A stretch of DNA of 64,000 nt, from assembly GCF_017115165.1 (NCBI RefSeq), contig NZ_JABXKF010000161.1:20003-84002 (forward strand), read 5' to 3'. The translations under genes were made by a program, and so were the position numbers. The DNA comes from Nostoc sp. LPT (GTDB taxonomy: Bacteria > Cyanobacteriota > Cyanobacteriia > Cyanobacteriales > Nostocaceae). Within the stretch, counting starts at the first letter, position 1, and each line of letters begins with the position of its first letter. The notes beneath the pieces are model-generated. The model did not search any database, was not told where the DNA came from, and saw only the letters and a list, made by a program, of their open reading frames with translations. Positions 44,826-55,531 of this stretch are shown piece after piece.

Positions 44826-45284
44826 CTATTGTAGGCTTTTTAGAGTTAGTTTAACTAAGTATGTAAAGTTTTGTATCGACATTCAACATTTCTGATTGCG
44901 ATACAACTTTTTTATAACTTCGCCGTCATTGAAGAGGACAAGAGGATTTGGTTACAAGGGGACAGACTTTCAAGAAATCATTTCCTCTGTTTTCTTGTCT
45001 TATTGCGATCAATACTTCAAATAGCTCGTTCAATTTATGAACTCAGATCAATGTACCATAGCGCTTGCACTCCTAATACTGTATTCTCTGATAAATTAGC
45101 GTCTGCGGAAACAGGGATTAGCAGTAATTCCATTCCGATTTACACCTGAAAAAGTAACTTTGTAGATTTGTCTATAAAATTACAAACTCTCAAGAGTAAA
45201 AATACTATCAATCTCTTAGCCTACTCACCCAATGTAGGTTAAAAATATCACCAAATAAGCATTTTAGACCTATCCAAACCCAAG
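44826..45284. other. Intergenic region
   Basis: AT-rich, 459 bp. A 92-codon frame at 44871-45149 (plus) has no ribosome-binding site, no family resemblance and unusual composition; I do not call it. No repeats stand out. Confidence 0.4.
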
Positions 45285-46502
45285 ATGCCTTCTAAGCGAA
45301 TCTTGTTTATCAGTAACGGCCACGGAGAGGACAACCACACCTCTCATGTTATTCAGACCCTGCGCCAATTGTGTCCTTCTCTTGAGATGGCGGCAATGCC
45401 GATTGTGGGAGAAGGAAAGGCTTACCGTAGCTTGGATATTCCCATTATTGGGCCCACACAAACAATGCCCTCCGGGGGATTCTTTTACATGAAACGCCTC
45501 TATTTGCTCAAAGATTTTCAATCGGGATTGATTGGGTTAACGTGGCGACAATTACAAGCGGTGTTGCAGTATGCTCCCGACTGCGATTTAATTATGTCTA
45601 CTGGGGATTTTGTCTCCCAGACATTTGCTTACCTAACAAAGCGCCCCTTCGTCTCGTTTATTTCTTGTCTTTCTGCCCTTTATGAAGGGCGGTTACGACT
45701 CAATCCGCTACTGTGGCACGACCTTAATTCTTCCAGATGTCTGGCAGTTTTCACCAAGGATTCCCATACGGCTTATGACCTCCAACGGCAAGGTTTAACT
45801 AAAGCTCAGTTGGCTGGCATTCCGGCTTTAGATTGGCTCGTCCCTACTGGCAAAGACTTGCACCTGAAACCGGACGAGAGAGCGATCGCTCTCCTACCAG
45901 GATCGCGGATGCCGGAAGCCGCGCGAAATTTCTGTTTGCAGTTGCAATTAGTGGTAGAAATTGCCAAGGTGATGCCTGAGTCAGGATTGCAATTTCGTGC
46001 AGCCTTGATACCGGATTTGATGGCGCAATTAGACGACATTGCTAAAAGTCAAGGTTGGCAACTGAATCAAGGCATACTCACCTATTCTCCTCCAGGAAGT
46101 TCTGCTGAGGAATCACCGCTTGTAGAAGTGAGATGTTATTCAGATGCCTTCAGTGACATCCTATGTTATTCTACTCTCGTCATTGGTATGGCAGGGTTGG
46201 CAGTGGAGCAAGCTGTAGCGATCGGGAAACCTATCATCCAGATTCCCGGAGAGGGCCCTCAATTTACCTATCAATTTGCAGAAGCGCAAACGCGGCTGTT
46301 GGGCAGAAATGCCCAAACTATCGGTACTAAGCCAGCAACCCCTGAGATTTTCAAGCAAGCAGCTAAACGAGTAGTTGAAACTTTACAAGATTCAGACTAC
46401 CTCGTTAAGTGCAAAGAAAATGGACCTGAGCGATTTGGCCCACGCGGCGCATCTGAGAGAATTGCCCGCTTTCTACTAAACTCTCTAGGAGAAACTGAGT
46501 AG
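45285..46502 (+). CDS. Lipid-A-disaccharide synthase-related glycosyltransferase
   Basis: 405 residues with the LpxB-like GT-B fold: ILFISNGHGEDNHTSHVIQT at the N-terminus, the nucleotide-binding half with IALLPGSRMPEAARNF, and MAGLAVEQAVAIGKPIIQIP near the C-terminus. It belongs to the 'LpxB-related' group found in cyanobacteria, distinct from true LpxB because the N-terminal motif differs (NGHGED rather than AGE-x-SGD). The substrate is unknown, probably a lipid or sugar-lipid of the envelope. An ABC exporter follows on the same strand about 300 bp later. Confidence 0.83.
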   Translation: MPSKRILFISNGHGEDNHTSHVIQTLRQLCPSLEMAAMPIVGEGKAYRSLDIPIIGPTQTMPSGGFFYMKRLYLLKDFQSGLIGLTWRQLQAVLQYAPDCDLIMSTGDFVSQTFAYLTKRPFVSFISCLSALYEGRLRLNPLLWHDLNSSRCLAVFTKDSHTAYDLQRQGLTKAQLAGIPALDWLVPTGKDLHLKPDERAIALLPGSRMPEAARNFCLQLQLVVEIAKVMPESGLQFRAALIPDLMAQLDDIAKSQGWQLNQGILTYSPPGSSAEESPLVEVRCYSDAFSDILCYSTLVIGMAGLAVEQAVAIGKPIIQIPGEGPQFTYQFAEAQTRLLGRNAQTIGTKPATPEIFKQAAKRVVETLQDSDYLVKCKENGPERFGPRGASERIARFLLNSLGETE

Positions 46503-46816
46503 AAATTGCATCAGAATTCAGGAGTCTGCACGGTTGGGTAACATGGTGTGGTAGGCTAACGCCGTAATCCACTTTAATTCTAAATTCTCAATTCTGACCC
46601 CTGAATTCTTACTTAACTGCCAATACGCTTGGGTTAAGGCTAAAAACTAAAACTGGTGTAGGTGTAGGTTGGGTTGAGGAACGAAACCCAACACCAACAT
46701 TATCAAAGCTTTGTTGGGTAATGCTTACGCTCAACCCAACAAAGCTATTCTTTTTAACCCAACTTCCTCCTGCCTCCTGCCCTCTGCCTGACTTGATAAC
46801 ACTACAGAATTGAACT
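46503..46816. repeat. Spacer filled by dispersed repeats
   Basis: Contains GGTTGGGTTGAGGAACGAAA (near 46666) and later ACGCTCAACCCAACAAAGC (near 46729), an inverted pair of the common cyanobacterial 'TTGGGTT...AACCCAA' family, plus GAATTCAGGAGTC and TCCTGCC-type runs. No gene. Confidence 0.6.
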
Positions 46817-48553
46817 ATGAAAGTCCGCTCTAGTTACTGGCAACTGTTGCCTTATCTGTGGCCCCAATGGCCGCTGTTAATTCGGGGATTAGCTTGTATC
46901 TTAGGATTTGTGTTATTCACCCTAGCAGTGCCCTATTTAGCAGGTCAGGTCTCTTTTTATCTTGGTCAGGGAAATATTAACCAGATTGCCTACTGGCTCG
47001 GACTAGCCACTTTAGTATTTTTGGTTCGAGGGCTTTGTCAATACGGGCAGAATGTCTTTATGATCGCTGCTACTCTGAACATGGTTTTAAACTTGCGTAA
47101 GCGCGTTTATGCTCACCTGCACAAACTCGGATTAGATTACTTTGAAACCACACAGACGGGAGACCTGACTTATCGCCTGACTGAAGATATTGATCGCGTC
47201 GGCGAGATTGTGGACAAGTTATCCCATCAGTTTCTTTCCAATTTGTTGCAGTTAATTGCGATTCCCATTTACATGCTCTACCTGAATTGGCCGCTCACTC
47301 TTGCGGGTTTGATTTTGGCTCCTTTAATGGCTTGGTTAATCGGGCAATTTGGTCAGCGATTACTCATGCTATCTCGCCAGAGCCAAAATCAGGTTTCCAA
47401 TTTGTCGGCGATGCTAACTGAAGTATTTAGCGGGATTCGTGTCGTTCAGGCTTTTGCAGCCCAAGAATATGAAGTGAAGCGATTCAATCGAGAAGCAGAA
47501 ATCAATCGCCAAGCTAAGTATCGCGCTTTACAACTCAAATCCATTCAGTTTCCGGTTGTCGGTTTTTTGGAAGCAGTTAGTATTATACTGCTGTTTTTAT
47601 TAGGAGGATGGCAGATTTCTCAGAATCAGCTGACAGCTCAAGGGTTTATCAGTTTCTTAGCTGCTGTGGCTATACTGATTCAGCCAATCGACATGATGAT
47701 TAGCAATTACAACGAGTACAAACAGACCGAAGCTTCTGTTGAACGCATTTTTGAACTGATGGCGAAGGAGCCTAGTATCAGCGAAAAATCGAATGCTCAG
47801 GCAATGCCACGAGTTATGGGCAAGGTAGAGTATCGTCATGTCGATTTCGCCTATAATCCCGATCAGCCAGTGCTTAAGGATCTCTGCTTAGACGCTTCTC
47901 CTGGTGATGTCATTGCCTTGGTTGGTTCTTCTGGAGCAGGCAAATCGACGTTAATTAATCTTTTACTTCGCTTTTATGACCCTCAGATGGGTCAAATTCT
48001 GGTTGATGATATTGATATTCGTGATGTCACACTTACCAGCCTGCGCCATCAAATTGGGATTGTTCCCCAAGATGTTACTCTTTTTTCGGGAACGATCGCT
48101 GAAAATATCGGTTACGGTCAGGAAAAATTAGATTTAGCAGCGATTCAAGAAGCAGCAAAGATTGCCAACGCTCACTCCTTTATCACCCAGTTTTCTCAGG
48201 GTTATCATACCTGGGTGGGAGAGCGTGGAGTTAACCTATCGGGAGGACAACGCCAAAGATTAGCCATCGCTAGAGCAGTTGCCAACGATCCTCGAATTCT
48301 CATCCTGGATGAGGCCACCTCTGCCCTAGATTCTGAATCAGAAGCACTAGTTCAAGAAGCACTGGAGCGAGTGATGCAAAACCGTACCGTGTTTATTATC
48401 GCCCATCGCTTGAGTAGCGTTCGTCGGGCTGACTGCATTCTCGTAATCGAACAAGGACAGGTGGTTGAAGCTGGTACTCACACCTCCCTCTTGGCTCAGG
48501 AAGGACGGTATGCCCGTTTTTACGCCCAACAGTTCTACTCTACAGATGAGTAG
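46817..48553 (+). CDS. ABC exporter, fused permease-ATPase (MsbA/MDR type)
   Basis: 578 residues. Six membrane segments lie in 1-310, and an ATPase domain in 335-578 has Walker A GSSGAGKST, Q-loop IGIVPQDVTLFSGTIAENIG, signature LSGGQRQR, Walker B ILILDEATSALDSE and the switch His in IIAHRLSS. It works as a dimer to export a lipid, peptide or drug across the inner membrane. The LpxB-related gene before it hints at a lipid or glycolipid substrate (inference). Confidence 0.93.
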   Translation: MKVRSSYWQLLPYLWPQWPLLIRGLACILGFVLFTLAVPYLAGQVSFYLGQGNINQIAYWLGLATLVFLVRGLCQYGQNVFMIAATLNMVLNLRKRVYAHLHKLGLDYFETTQTGDLTYRLTEDIDRVGEIVDKLSHQFLSNLLQLIAIPIYMLYLNWPLTLAGLILAPLMAWLIGQFGQRLLMLSRQSQNQVSNLSAMLTEVFSGIRVVQAFAAQEYEVKRFNREAEINRQAKYRALQLKSIQFPVVGFLEAVSIILLFLLGGWQISQNQLTAQGFISFLAAVAILIQPIDMMISNYNEYKQTEASVERIFELMAKEPSISEKSNAQAMPRVMGKVEYRHVDFAYNPDQPVLKDLCLDASPGDVIALVGSSGAGKSTLINLLLRFYDPQMGQILVDDIDIRDVTLTSLRHQIGIVPQDVTLFSGTIAENIGYGQEKLDLAAIQEAAKIANAHSFITQFSQGYHTWVGERGVNLSGGQRQRLAIARAVANDPRILILDEATSALDSESEALVQEALERVMQNRTVFIIAHRLSSVRRADCILVIEQGQVVEAGTHTSLLAQEGRYARFYAQQFYSTDE

Positions 48554-48612
48554 GGGATTGTCAAACTGTCGGTTTGCTCATTTTATAAAATCTATATTTA
48601 GAAAATTCTTTT

Positions 48613-49821
48613 TCAAATCAACACCCCAGCAATACAAGCGGTGATAAAACCTGCTAACAATCCGCCAATCATTGACCTTACACCCATACGAGCTAAGTCA
48701 TGCTGGCGATTAGGTGCTATCCCCGCAATGCCGCCAATGGTAATGCCAATTGAACCTATATTTGCAAAATTACATAATGCGTAAGTCGCAATAATTACTG
48801 CGCGTTGAGAGATTTTTCCACTTTCAATTAGTGCCTTTAAATCCAAAAAAGCAATAAACTCATTAAGAATTGTCTTTGTACCCAATAAAGCCCCAACTTG
48901 CCGACAATCAGCCCAAGGTACGCCCATTAGCCACGCTACGGGAGCCATGAGAAAAGACAAAATCCACTGTAATGAGAGTTGCTGTAAGCCTACAAATGAC
49001 CCCAACCATCCTAAAAGTGCATTCAGGGCAGCTAATAATCCTAAAAAGGCGATAATCATCACCCCAACATTAACTGCTAGCTTCACGCCGTCAATCGATC
49101 CGGTAGTAGCAGCATCAATTACATTTACGTAATTGGTTTCTACATCCGCTTTTGCTTTACCAGCCGTCTCTGATACTTCTGTTTCAGGGTAAAGTAATTT
49201 TGATACCACCAACGATGTGGGAGCAGTCATAAAGAAAGCAGCAATTAGGTGTTCTGTTGGTAGCCCAAAGGAAAGATATGCTCCTAGTACTCCACCGGCA
49301 ATTGTGGCAAAACCACCCGTCATCACGGCATGGAGTTCCGATTGCGTCATATTCGCTATATAAGGTTTAACCATCAGCGCCGACTCTGTTGGCCCCAAAA
49401 AGATGTTACCTGCACAGGATAAAGATTCAGAACCCGATGTTTTCATCGTTTTCATCATTACCCACGCCATCACGTTTACGACTCGCTGTAAAATGCCGTA
49501 GTAATACAAGACGCTGATGAAGGCAGAGAAAAAGATAATTGTCGGCAGCACTTGGAAAGCAAAGAAATGATCCTTAAAATTTTCTCCAAAGACAAATTTT
49601 GCACCAACATCAGAAAATGCTAAAAATTGGCTGACAATATCTCCCAGAGATTTAAACACAGTTAAACCCCAAGGAGTTTTAAGAATCACGAGCGCAAACA
49701 CAAATTCCAATCCCAAACCCCACGCCACTATTCGCCAACGTACCGCACGACGATTAACAGAGAAGGCGTAGGATATACCAATAAAAATTAAAATTCCCAA
49801 CGCAGAGATGGCGCGTTCCAT
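48613..49821 (-). CDS. Concentrative nucleoside transporter (NupC/CNT family)
   Basis: 402 residues from ATG 49821, chosen because MERAISALGILIFIGISYAF is the usual start of the family; an upstream ATG at 49860 would add 13 residues. It has about 8-10 membrane segments, the family blocks ALSCAGN-like SLSCAGNIFLGPTESALMV, the repeat VMTGGFATIAGGVLGAY, and NEFIAFLDLKAL with YALCNFANIGSIGI at the C-terminus. It imports nucleosides with Na+ or H+. It converges on the ABC exporter gene. Confidence 0.92.
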   Translation of the reverse strand: MERAISALGILIFIGISYAFSVNRRAVRWRIVAWGLGLEFVFALVILKTPWGLTVFKSLGDIVSQFLAFSDVGAKFVFGENFKDHFFAFQVLPTIIFFSAFISVLYYYGILQRVVNVMAWVMMKTMKTSGSESLSCAGNIFLGPTESALMVKPYIANMTQSELHAVMTGGFATIAGGVLGAYLSFGLPTEHLIAAFFMTAPTSLVVSKLLYPETEVSETAGKAKADVETNYVNVIDAATTGSIDGVKLAVNVGVMIIAFLGLLAALNALLGWLGSFVGLQQLSLQWILSFLMAPVAWLMGVPWADCRQVGALLGTKTILNEFIAFLDLKALIESGKISQRAVIIATYALCNFANIGSIGITIGGIAGIAPNRQHDLARMGVRSMIGGLLAGFITACIAGVLI

Positions 49822-50057
49822 GTTTACTCCCGGAAAGGTATTGCTAAAGCACTTAGTCACAGAGCATACACAAAAATTCGCCTTTTTTGTGGCTTTTTAG
49901 TCAATTAGCTAGAGTTTTGATGCTGTAAATAAGAATTTAGCGATCGCACATTCATATCTTGTTACAAAATTGTCTTCCCAAATCTTAAGCACGTTTATAT
50001 TAATGGGAACAATCAATGTAAACAAGAAAAAATTAACCTTGTAAGGAAAAGAGAACT

Positions 50058-53000
50058 ATGGTGGCACTGACCGGTTATCAAATACATGAGCTAATTTATT
50101 CGGGATCTAAAACCCTAGTGCATCGCGCTATTAGAGAATCAGATAAAAAGCCGGTAGTAATTAAACTGTTGCGGCGTGAGTATCCTACATTTTATGAACT
50201 CGTGCGGTTCCGCAATCAGTACACCATTGCGAAAAATCTAGATATTGATGGAATTATCAGAACTTATAGCCTGGAGAACTATCAAAACAGCTATGCCTTA
50301 GTTATGGAAGACTTGGGTGGCATTTCTCTCCAAGAAGAGATGGTCAGGTGGGGAGATAAGGGGATGGGGAGAACTGCTGATGGGTTGCAGATATTTTTTG
50401 ACATTGCTTTGCAAATTGTCTCAGTTCTTGATGGACTATATCACAATCGGGTGATTCACAAAGATATCAAACCTGCTAATATTTTGATTAACCCCACCAC
50501 CAAAGATATAAGACTGATTGATTTTAGTATTGCCTCTTTACTTTCAAGAGAAACGCAAACTCTGACTAATCCAAATATTCTGGAAGGGACATTGGCATAC
50601 CTTTCTCCTGAACAAACCGGACGAATGAACCGGGGAATTGACTACCGCAGCGACTTTTATTCCTTGGGTGTCACTTTTTTTGAACTCCTCACCGGAGAGT
50701 TACCTTTCAAATCTGATGAACCGATGGAGTTGGTGTATTGTCATTTGGCAAAGCTTCCTCCACAGGTACATAGTCTCAATCCTAACATTCCCCCAATTCT
50801 GTCTGAAATTATCAGCAAACTGATGGCAAAAAACGCTGAAGATAGGTATCAGAGTGCATTGGGGTTGAAGTATGACTTAGAAATTTGCTGGCGTCAGTGG
50901 CGAGAAACTGGCAGCATTGATGTCTTTGAGTTAGGAGTGCGGGATATTTGCGATCGCTTCATCATCCCAGAAAAGCTCTATGGTCGGCAAGCAGAAGTAG
51001 AAAGCTTACTCGCAGCATTTGATAGAGTAGCTAACCCCCCTGAATCCCCCCTTAGTAAGGGGGGACTAAGGGGGGTAGAAATGATTTTAGTAGCAGGTTT
51101 CTCTGGTATTGGTAAAACTGCTGTTGTTAATGAAGTCCATAAACCCATTGTGCGACAACGGGGTTATTTTATCAAAGGCAAATATGACCAATTCCAACGC
51201 AACATTCCCTTGGGAGCTTTTGTACAAGCATTTCGAGATTTAATGGGGCAATTACTTAGTGAAACCGATACTCAACTCGAACAATGGAAAGCCGCAATTC
51301 TCACAGCTTTGGGTGAGAAAGCTCAAGTAATTATCGAAGTTATTCCCGAACTAGAAAAAATTATTGGGCAACAACCGCCAGTATCTGAACTTTTAGGGAC
51401 TGCTGGACAAAATCGTTTCAATTTACTGTTTCAGAAATTTATCCAAGTTTTCACAACCAAAGAGCATCCTTTAGTGATGTTTCTCGATGATTTACAATGG
51501 GCAGATTCAGCATCTTTGAAGTTGATGCAATTGCTGATGAATGAAGCTGAAATTCACTATATGTTGGTTATTGGTACTTATCGCGATAATGAAGTTTATC
51601 CTGGACATCCGTTAATATTGACATTAGAAGAAGTTTCTAAACATCAAGCATTTATTAATACCATTACTTTAGCTAATCTCAATCATGCAGACTTAAATCA
51701 TCTAATTGCTGATACTCTTAAACGTAACTTACCAATTGTCCAAAATCTCACAGATTTAATTTATCATAAAACTCAAGGAAATCCCTTATTCGCCAATCAA
51801 TTCCTTAAATCACTGCACGAAAATAAGTTAATTAACTATAACTTTGATATGGGTCATTGGCAATGTGATATTGCTCAGATTAAAGCATTAGCATTTACTG
51901 ATGATTTAGTAGAGTTTATGGTACTTCAGTTGCAGAAGTTACCAGAAGCAACTCAAAAAGTTTTGCAGCTTGCAGCTTCTATTGATAATCAATTTGACTT
52001 AGCAACTCTTGCAATTGTCCATGAAAAATCTCTAGCGGAGACAGCAGCAGACTTATGGAAAGCTTTGCAAGAAGGTTTGATCATACCTACAACTGAAGTT
52101 TACAAATTTTATCAACAGGAGTCAGGAGAATCTCTAATTGCTTCTGATTCTTGGATGCTCTATTCTGGCTCCTGTTCCTACAAGTTTTTGCACGATCGCG
52201 TTCAACAAGCAGCTTATTCTCTAATTCCTAAAGGACTAAAACAGACAGTACACCTCAAAATTGGGCGATTAATTTTGAGGAATATTTCCCTTGAACAGCG
52301 TGAAGAACATCTCTTTAAATTAGTCAATCACTTAAATTTGGGAGTTGAACTAGTTACTCAGCCAGAGGAACGAGAAGAACTGGCAAAATTAAACCTAGCT
52401 GCAAGTCATAAAGCGAAGATTTCGACTGCTTATGAAGTTGCTATAGAGTACACAAATTTTGGAATTCAATTACTCACAGAAGATTGTTGGCAATGTCAGT
52501 ATGAGTTGGCTTTGGCACTGTACTCAACATCTGCCGAGCTAGCTCATCTTAACGGTGCTTTTGAACAGATAGAGCAAACAATACAAGTAATATTAGAAAA
52601 TGGCAAAACACTGCTCGATCGAGTCAAAGCCTACGAAGTCAAAATCTTATCTCAGGTAGCACAAAACAGAATGTGGGAGGCGATAAAAACGGGACTCAAA
52701 GTTCTCAAATTATTGGAGATAGAACTACCCGAACAGCCAAGACCAGAAGATATTTCCCGTGGACTACAGGAGACACAATTAGCTTTAGAGGGTAAATCCA
52801 TTGAAGACTTACTAGAGTTGAAAGTAATGACTGAGCCAGATAAGTTAGCAGCTATGAATATCTTGACAAATATAGCTGCTGCTGCTTATTTAGTTATCCC
52901 AGAACTCTATCCTTTAATATTATTTAAACAAGTTGTTTTATCCCTTAAGTATGGAAATACTGCTAATTCTCTCTATGGTTATTCATGTTATGGATTGATT

Positions 53001-55529
53001 TTGTATACTTTTATTGGAGATGTTGAATCTGGTTATCAATTCGGTCAACTGACTCTCAGGTTATTAGATAAATTGAATGCTAAAGAGCTCATAGCTAAGA
53101 CATATTCGGTTGTTTATGGCTCTTTGAATTCTTGGAAGAATCACGTTAGAGAACTTTTGCATCCTATTCAATTAGGCTACTCTAGCGGGCTAGAAACAGG
53201 AGATTTAGAATTTGCTGGTTACTGTGCATTTATTTATTCCTTGAATTCATATTTAGCTGGTAAAGAATTATCTTCTGTAGTACAGATAATAGCAAATTAT
53301 AGTCAAGGACTCACGCAGCTTCGTCAAAAACCCTCGCTACTTAGAAATGAACTGTATCGACAAGTAGTCCTTAACTTACTTTCAAAAAATGAAAATCCTT
53401 GCCGTTTAATCGGTGATGCTTACAATGAAGAAACTATGTTACCGCTTCATTACCAAAGTCACGATCAAAGCATGATTTGTTCATTGCATTTTAATAAATT
53501 GGTTCTCTGTTATTTATTTGGTGAGTATACTCATGCGATTAAAAGTGCTGAAATAGCACTGAATTATTTAGATAGTCTGATTGGAAGTATTATTGTTCCT
53601 CTATTTCATTTTTATGATTCTCTGAGCCAATTAGCCGTATATTATGATGCTGCTGAAGACGAGCAAGCATTCATTTTGAAAAGGGTTATAGCCAACCAGG
53701 AAAAAATGCAGAACTGGGCGCATCATGCACCGATGAATCATTTACATAAGTTTTATTTGGTGGAGGCTGAACGCGATCGCATTCTCGGTGAATATATTCA
53801 AGCAATGGAAATGTACGATCGCGCTATTCAAGGAGCCAAAGAAAATGAATATATTCAAGAAGAAGCTCTTGCTCACGAACTCGCCGCCAATTTTTACCTA
53901 AAATGGGGTAAAGAGCAAATTGCCCAAACCTATTTGACAAACGCTTATTACTGCTATGTTCGTTGGGGCGCTAAAGCCAAAGTGTATGATTTAGAAAAAC
54001 GTTATCCTCAATTACTTGCCCCGATTCTCCAATCGGAAACAATTCGCGTCAATCCCACGGAAATAGCATCCAGTTTCAATAATATATCCCTGTCAACTTT
54101 TACTGCTAGCATGACAATTTCATCCAGTAGCACCAGCATTTCTGAAGCTTTAGATTTAGCAAGTGTTCTCAAAGCCTCTCAAGCACTATCTAGCGAAATT
54201 CATTTAGAAAAGTTGCTCTCGACATTAATGCAAGTGGTGATGGAGAATACCGGAGCCAAAAAATCTGCTTTAATTTTACTCAAGGATAATATTTGGACGA
54301 TCGAAGCAATCGCAACATTCCAGAAAGTGCCAACTATTCTGCAATCTATTCCCATTGAGTTTAGCCAAGATATCCCTCTAACTCCAATTAACTATGTCAA
54401 ACGCACTTTAGAAACACTGGTAGTTGATGATGCAACTGTGAAAAATTCCTTCACCTCCGACTCATACATTATCCAACAAAAACCCAAAAGTTTACTGTGT
54501 ACCCCAATTCTCCATCAAGGAAAGTTAATCGGCATCCTTTACTTAGAAAATGATCTTATTGCTGGAGTATTTACCCATGATAGACTCCAAGTGATAAACC
54601 TATTGTGTTCACAAGCTGCCATATCTTTAGAAAATGCTTCTCTTTATCAGCGATCGCAAGAGAATGCCCAACAATTAGAACACTCACTTACAGATTTAAA
54701 GCAGATGCAACTACAACTGGTGCAAAATGAGAAAATGTCAGCATTAGGTAATTTAGTTGCAGGTGTAGCCCACGAAATCAACAATCCTGTAGGCTTTATT
54801 GCAGGTAATATTCAACCTGCTGTTGATTTGGTTGAAGATTTGTTTCACCTGATCGAGCTTTATCAGGAAAAGTTTCCGAATCCGGGTGTAGAAATTGAAG
54901 AAGAAATTGCCGAAATTGACCTAGAATATATCCGAGAAGATTTGCCAAAAATGATTTCTTCGATGAAATTAGGTATTGATAGGATTCGGAGTATTAGCAA
55001 CAGTTTGCGAACCTTTTCCAGGGCAGATACAGAAAACAAAGTTGCTTTTAATATTCACGACGGTATCGACAGTGCAATTTTGATTCTGAAGCATCGCTTA
55101 AAAGCATCGGAACTACGTCCAGAGATTAAAGTTGTGAAAAAATATGGGGATATATCTTTACTCAAATGTTTTCCTGGGCAACTAAATCAAGTATTTATGA
55201 ATTTATTGGCAAATGCTATTGATGCTTTAGAGGAGTCTAATATTGGACATAATTATCACGAGATTAATAATAAAATTGAGATTAAAACTTGTTTGAGTGA
55301 AGACAAAGATCATGTTTTAATTTATATTCAAGATAATGGTATGGGAATGTCTGATGAAGTCAAACAAAAGATTTTTGACCATTTATTTACAACTAAATCT
55401 GTAGGTAAAGGTACAGGATTAGGATTAGCGATCGCCCGACAAATTATTGTCGAAAAACATGGCGGCACTCTGGAAGTTAATTCTGTACAGGGAGAGGGTA
55501 CAGAATTTGTGATTCAAATTCCAATTTAA
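50058..55529 (+). CDS. Giant Ser/Thr kinase - AAA/AAA16 ATPase - GAF - histidine kinase
   Basis: 1823 residues; ATG follows GTAAGGAAAAGAGAACT. In order: a protein kinase domain (1-275) with VIHKDIKPANILIN and LIDFSIAS (DFS instead of DFG; HKD instead of HRD); an ATPase (about 310-640) with Walker A FSGIGKTAVV and Walker B-like MFLDDLQWADSASL; a long helical, TPR-like region (about 700-1350); a GAF domain (about 1370-1530); and a histidine kinase with H-box GNLVAGVAHEINNPVG, N-box NLLANAIDALEES and GTGLGLAIARQI. This architecture is known in cyanobacteria. Both kinase outputs may be active. A palindromic repeat is inserted in frame near residue 330. Confidence 0.93.
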   Translation: MVALTGYQIHELIYSGSKTLVHRAIRESDKKPVVIKLLRREYPTFYELVRFRNQYTIAKNLDIDGIIRTYSLENYQNSYALVMEDLGGISLQEEMVRWGDKGMGRTADGLQIFFDIALQIVSVLDGLYHNRVIHKDIKPANILINPTTKDIRLIDFSIASLLSRETQTLTNPNILEGTLAYLSPEQTGRMNRGIDYRSDFYSLGVTFFELLTGELPFKSDEPMELVYCHLAKLPPQVHSLNPNIPPILSEIISKLMAKNAEDRYQSALGLKYDLEICWRQWRETGSIDVFELGVRDICDRFIIPEKLYGRQAEVESLLAAFDRVANPPESPLSKGGLRGVEMILVAGFSGIGKTAVVNEVHKPIVRQRGYFIKGKYDQFQRNIPLGAFVQAFRDLMGQLLSETDTQLEQWKAAILTALGEKAQVIIEVIPELEKIIGQQPPVSELLGTAGQNRFNLLFQKFIQVFTTKEHPLVMFLDDLQWADSASLKLMQLLMNEAEIHYMLVIGTYRDNEVYPGHPLILTLEEVSKHQAFINTITLANLNHADLNHLIADTLKRNLPIVQNLTDLIYHKTQGNPLFANQFLKSLHENKLINYNFDMGHWQCDIAQIKALAFTDDLVEFMVLQLQKLPEATQKVLQLAASIDNQFDLATLAIVHEKSLAETAADLWKALQEGLIIPTTEVYKFYQQESGESLIASDSWMLYSGSCSYKFLHDRVQQAAYSLIPKGLKQTVHLKIGRLILRNISLEQREEHLFKLVNHLNLGVELVTQPEEREELAKLNLAASHKAKISTAYEVAIEYTNFGIQLLTEDCWQCQYELALALYSTSAELAHLNGAFEQIEQTIQVILENGKTLLDRVKAYEVKILSQVAQNRMWEAIKTGLKVLKLLEIELPEQPRPEDISRGLQETQLALEGKSIEDLLELKVMTEPDKLAAMNILTNIAAAAYLVIPELYPLILFKQVVLSLKYGNTANSLYGYSCYGLILYTFIGDVESGYQFGQLTLRLLDKLNAKELIAKTYSVVYGSLNSWKNHVRELLHPIQLGYSSGLETGDLEFAGYCAFIYSLNSYLAGKELSSVVQIIANYSQGLTQLRQKPSLLRNELYRQVVLNLLSKNENPCRLIGDAYNEETMLPLHYQSHDQSMICSLHFNKLVLCYLFGEYTHAIKSAEIALNYLDSLIGSIIVPLFHFYDSLSQLAVYYDAAEDEQAFILKRVIANQEKMQNWAHHAPMNHLHKFYLVEAERDRILGEYIQAMEMYDRAIQGAKENEYIQEEALAHELAANFYLKWGKEQIAQTYLTNAYYCYVRWGAKAKVYDLEKRYPQLLAPILQSETIRVNPTEIASSFNNISLSTFTASMTISSSSTSISEALDLASVLKASQALSSEIHLEKLLSTLMQVVMENTGAKKSALILLKDNIWTIEAIATFQKVPTILQSIPIEFSQDIPLTPINYVKRTLETLVVDDATVKNSFTSDSYIIQQKPKSLLCTPILHQGKLIGILYLENDLIAGVFTHDRLQVINLLCSQAAISLENASLYQRSQENAQQLEHSLTDLKQMQLQLVQNEKMSALGNLVAGVAHEINNPVGFIAGNIQPAVDLVEDLFHLIELYQEKFPNPGVEIEEEIAEIDLEYIREDLPKMISSMKLGIDRIRSISNSLRTFSRADTENKVAFNIHDGIDSAILILKHRLKASELRPEIKVVKKYGDISLLKCFPGQLNQVFMNLLANAIDALEESNIGHNYHEINNKIEIKTCLSEDKDHVLIYIQDNGMGMSDEVKQKIFDHLFTTKSVGKGTGLGLAIARQIIVEKHGGTLEVNSVQGEGTEFVIQIPI
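51031..51078 (+). repeat. Palindromic repeat inserted in frame in the giant kinase
   Basis: CCCCCCTT (51046-51053), AGT, AAGGGGGG (51057-51064), with flanking CCCCCC and GGGGGG runs that pair too. It codes NPPESPLSKGGLRGV between the kinase and the ATPase Walker A strand. The same CCCCCTTAGTAAGGGGG palindrome type is frequent in Nostoc intergenic DNA. Confidence 0.72.
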
Positions 55530-55531
55530 AA

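Noticed and set aside
44871..45149. 92-codon open frame, plus strand
   Set aside because: No ribosome-binding site and no recognisable domain.
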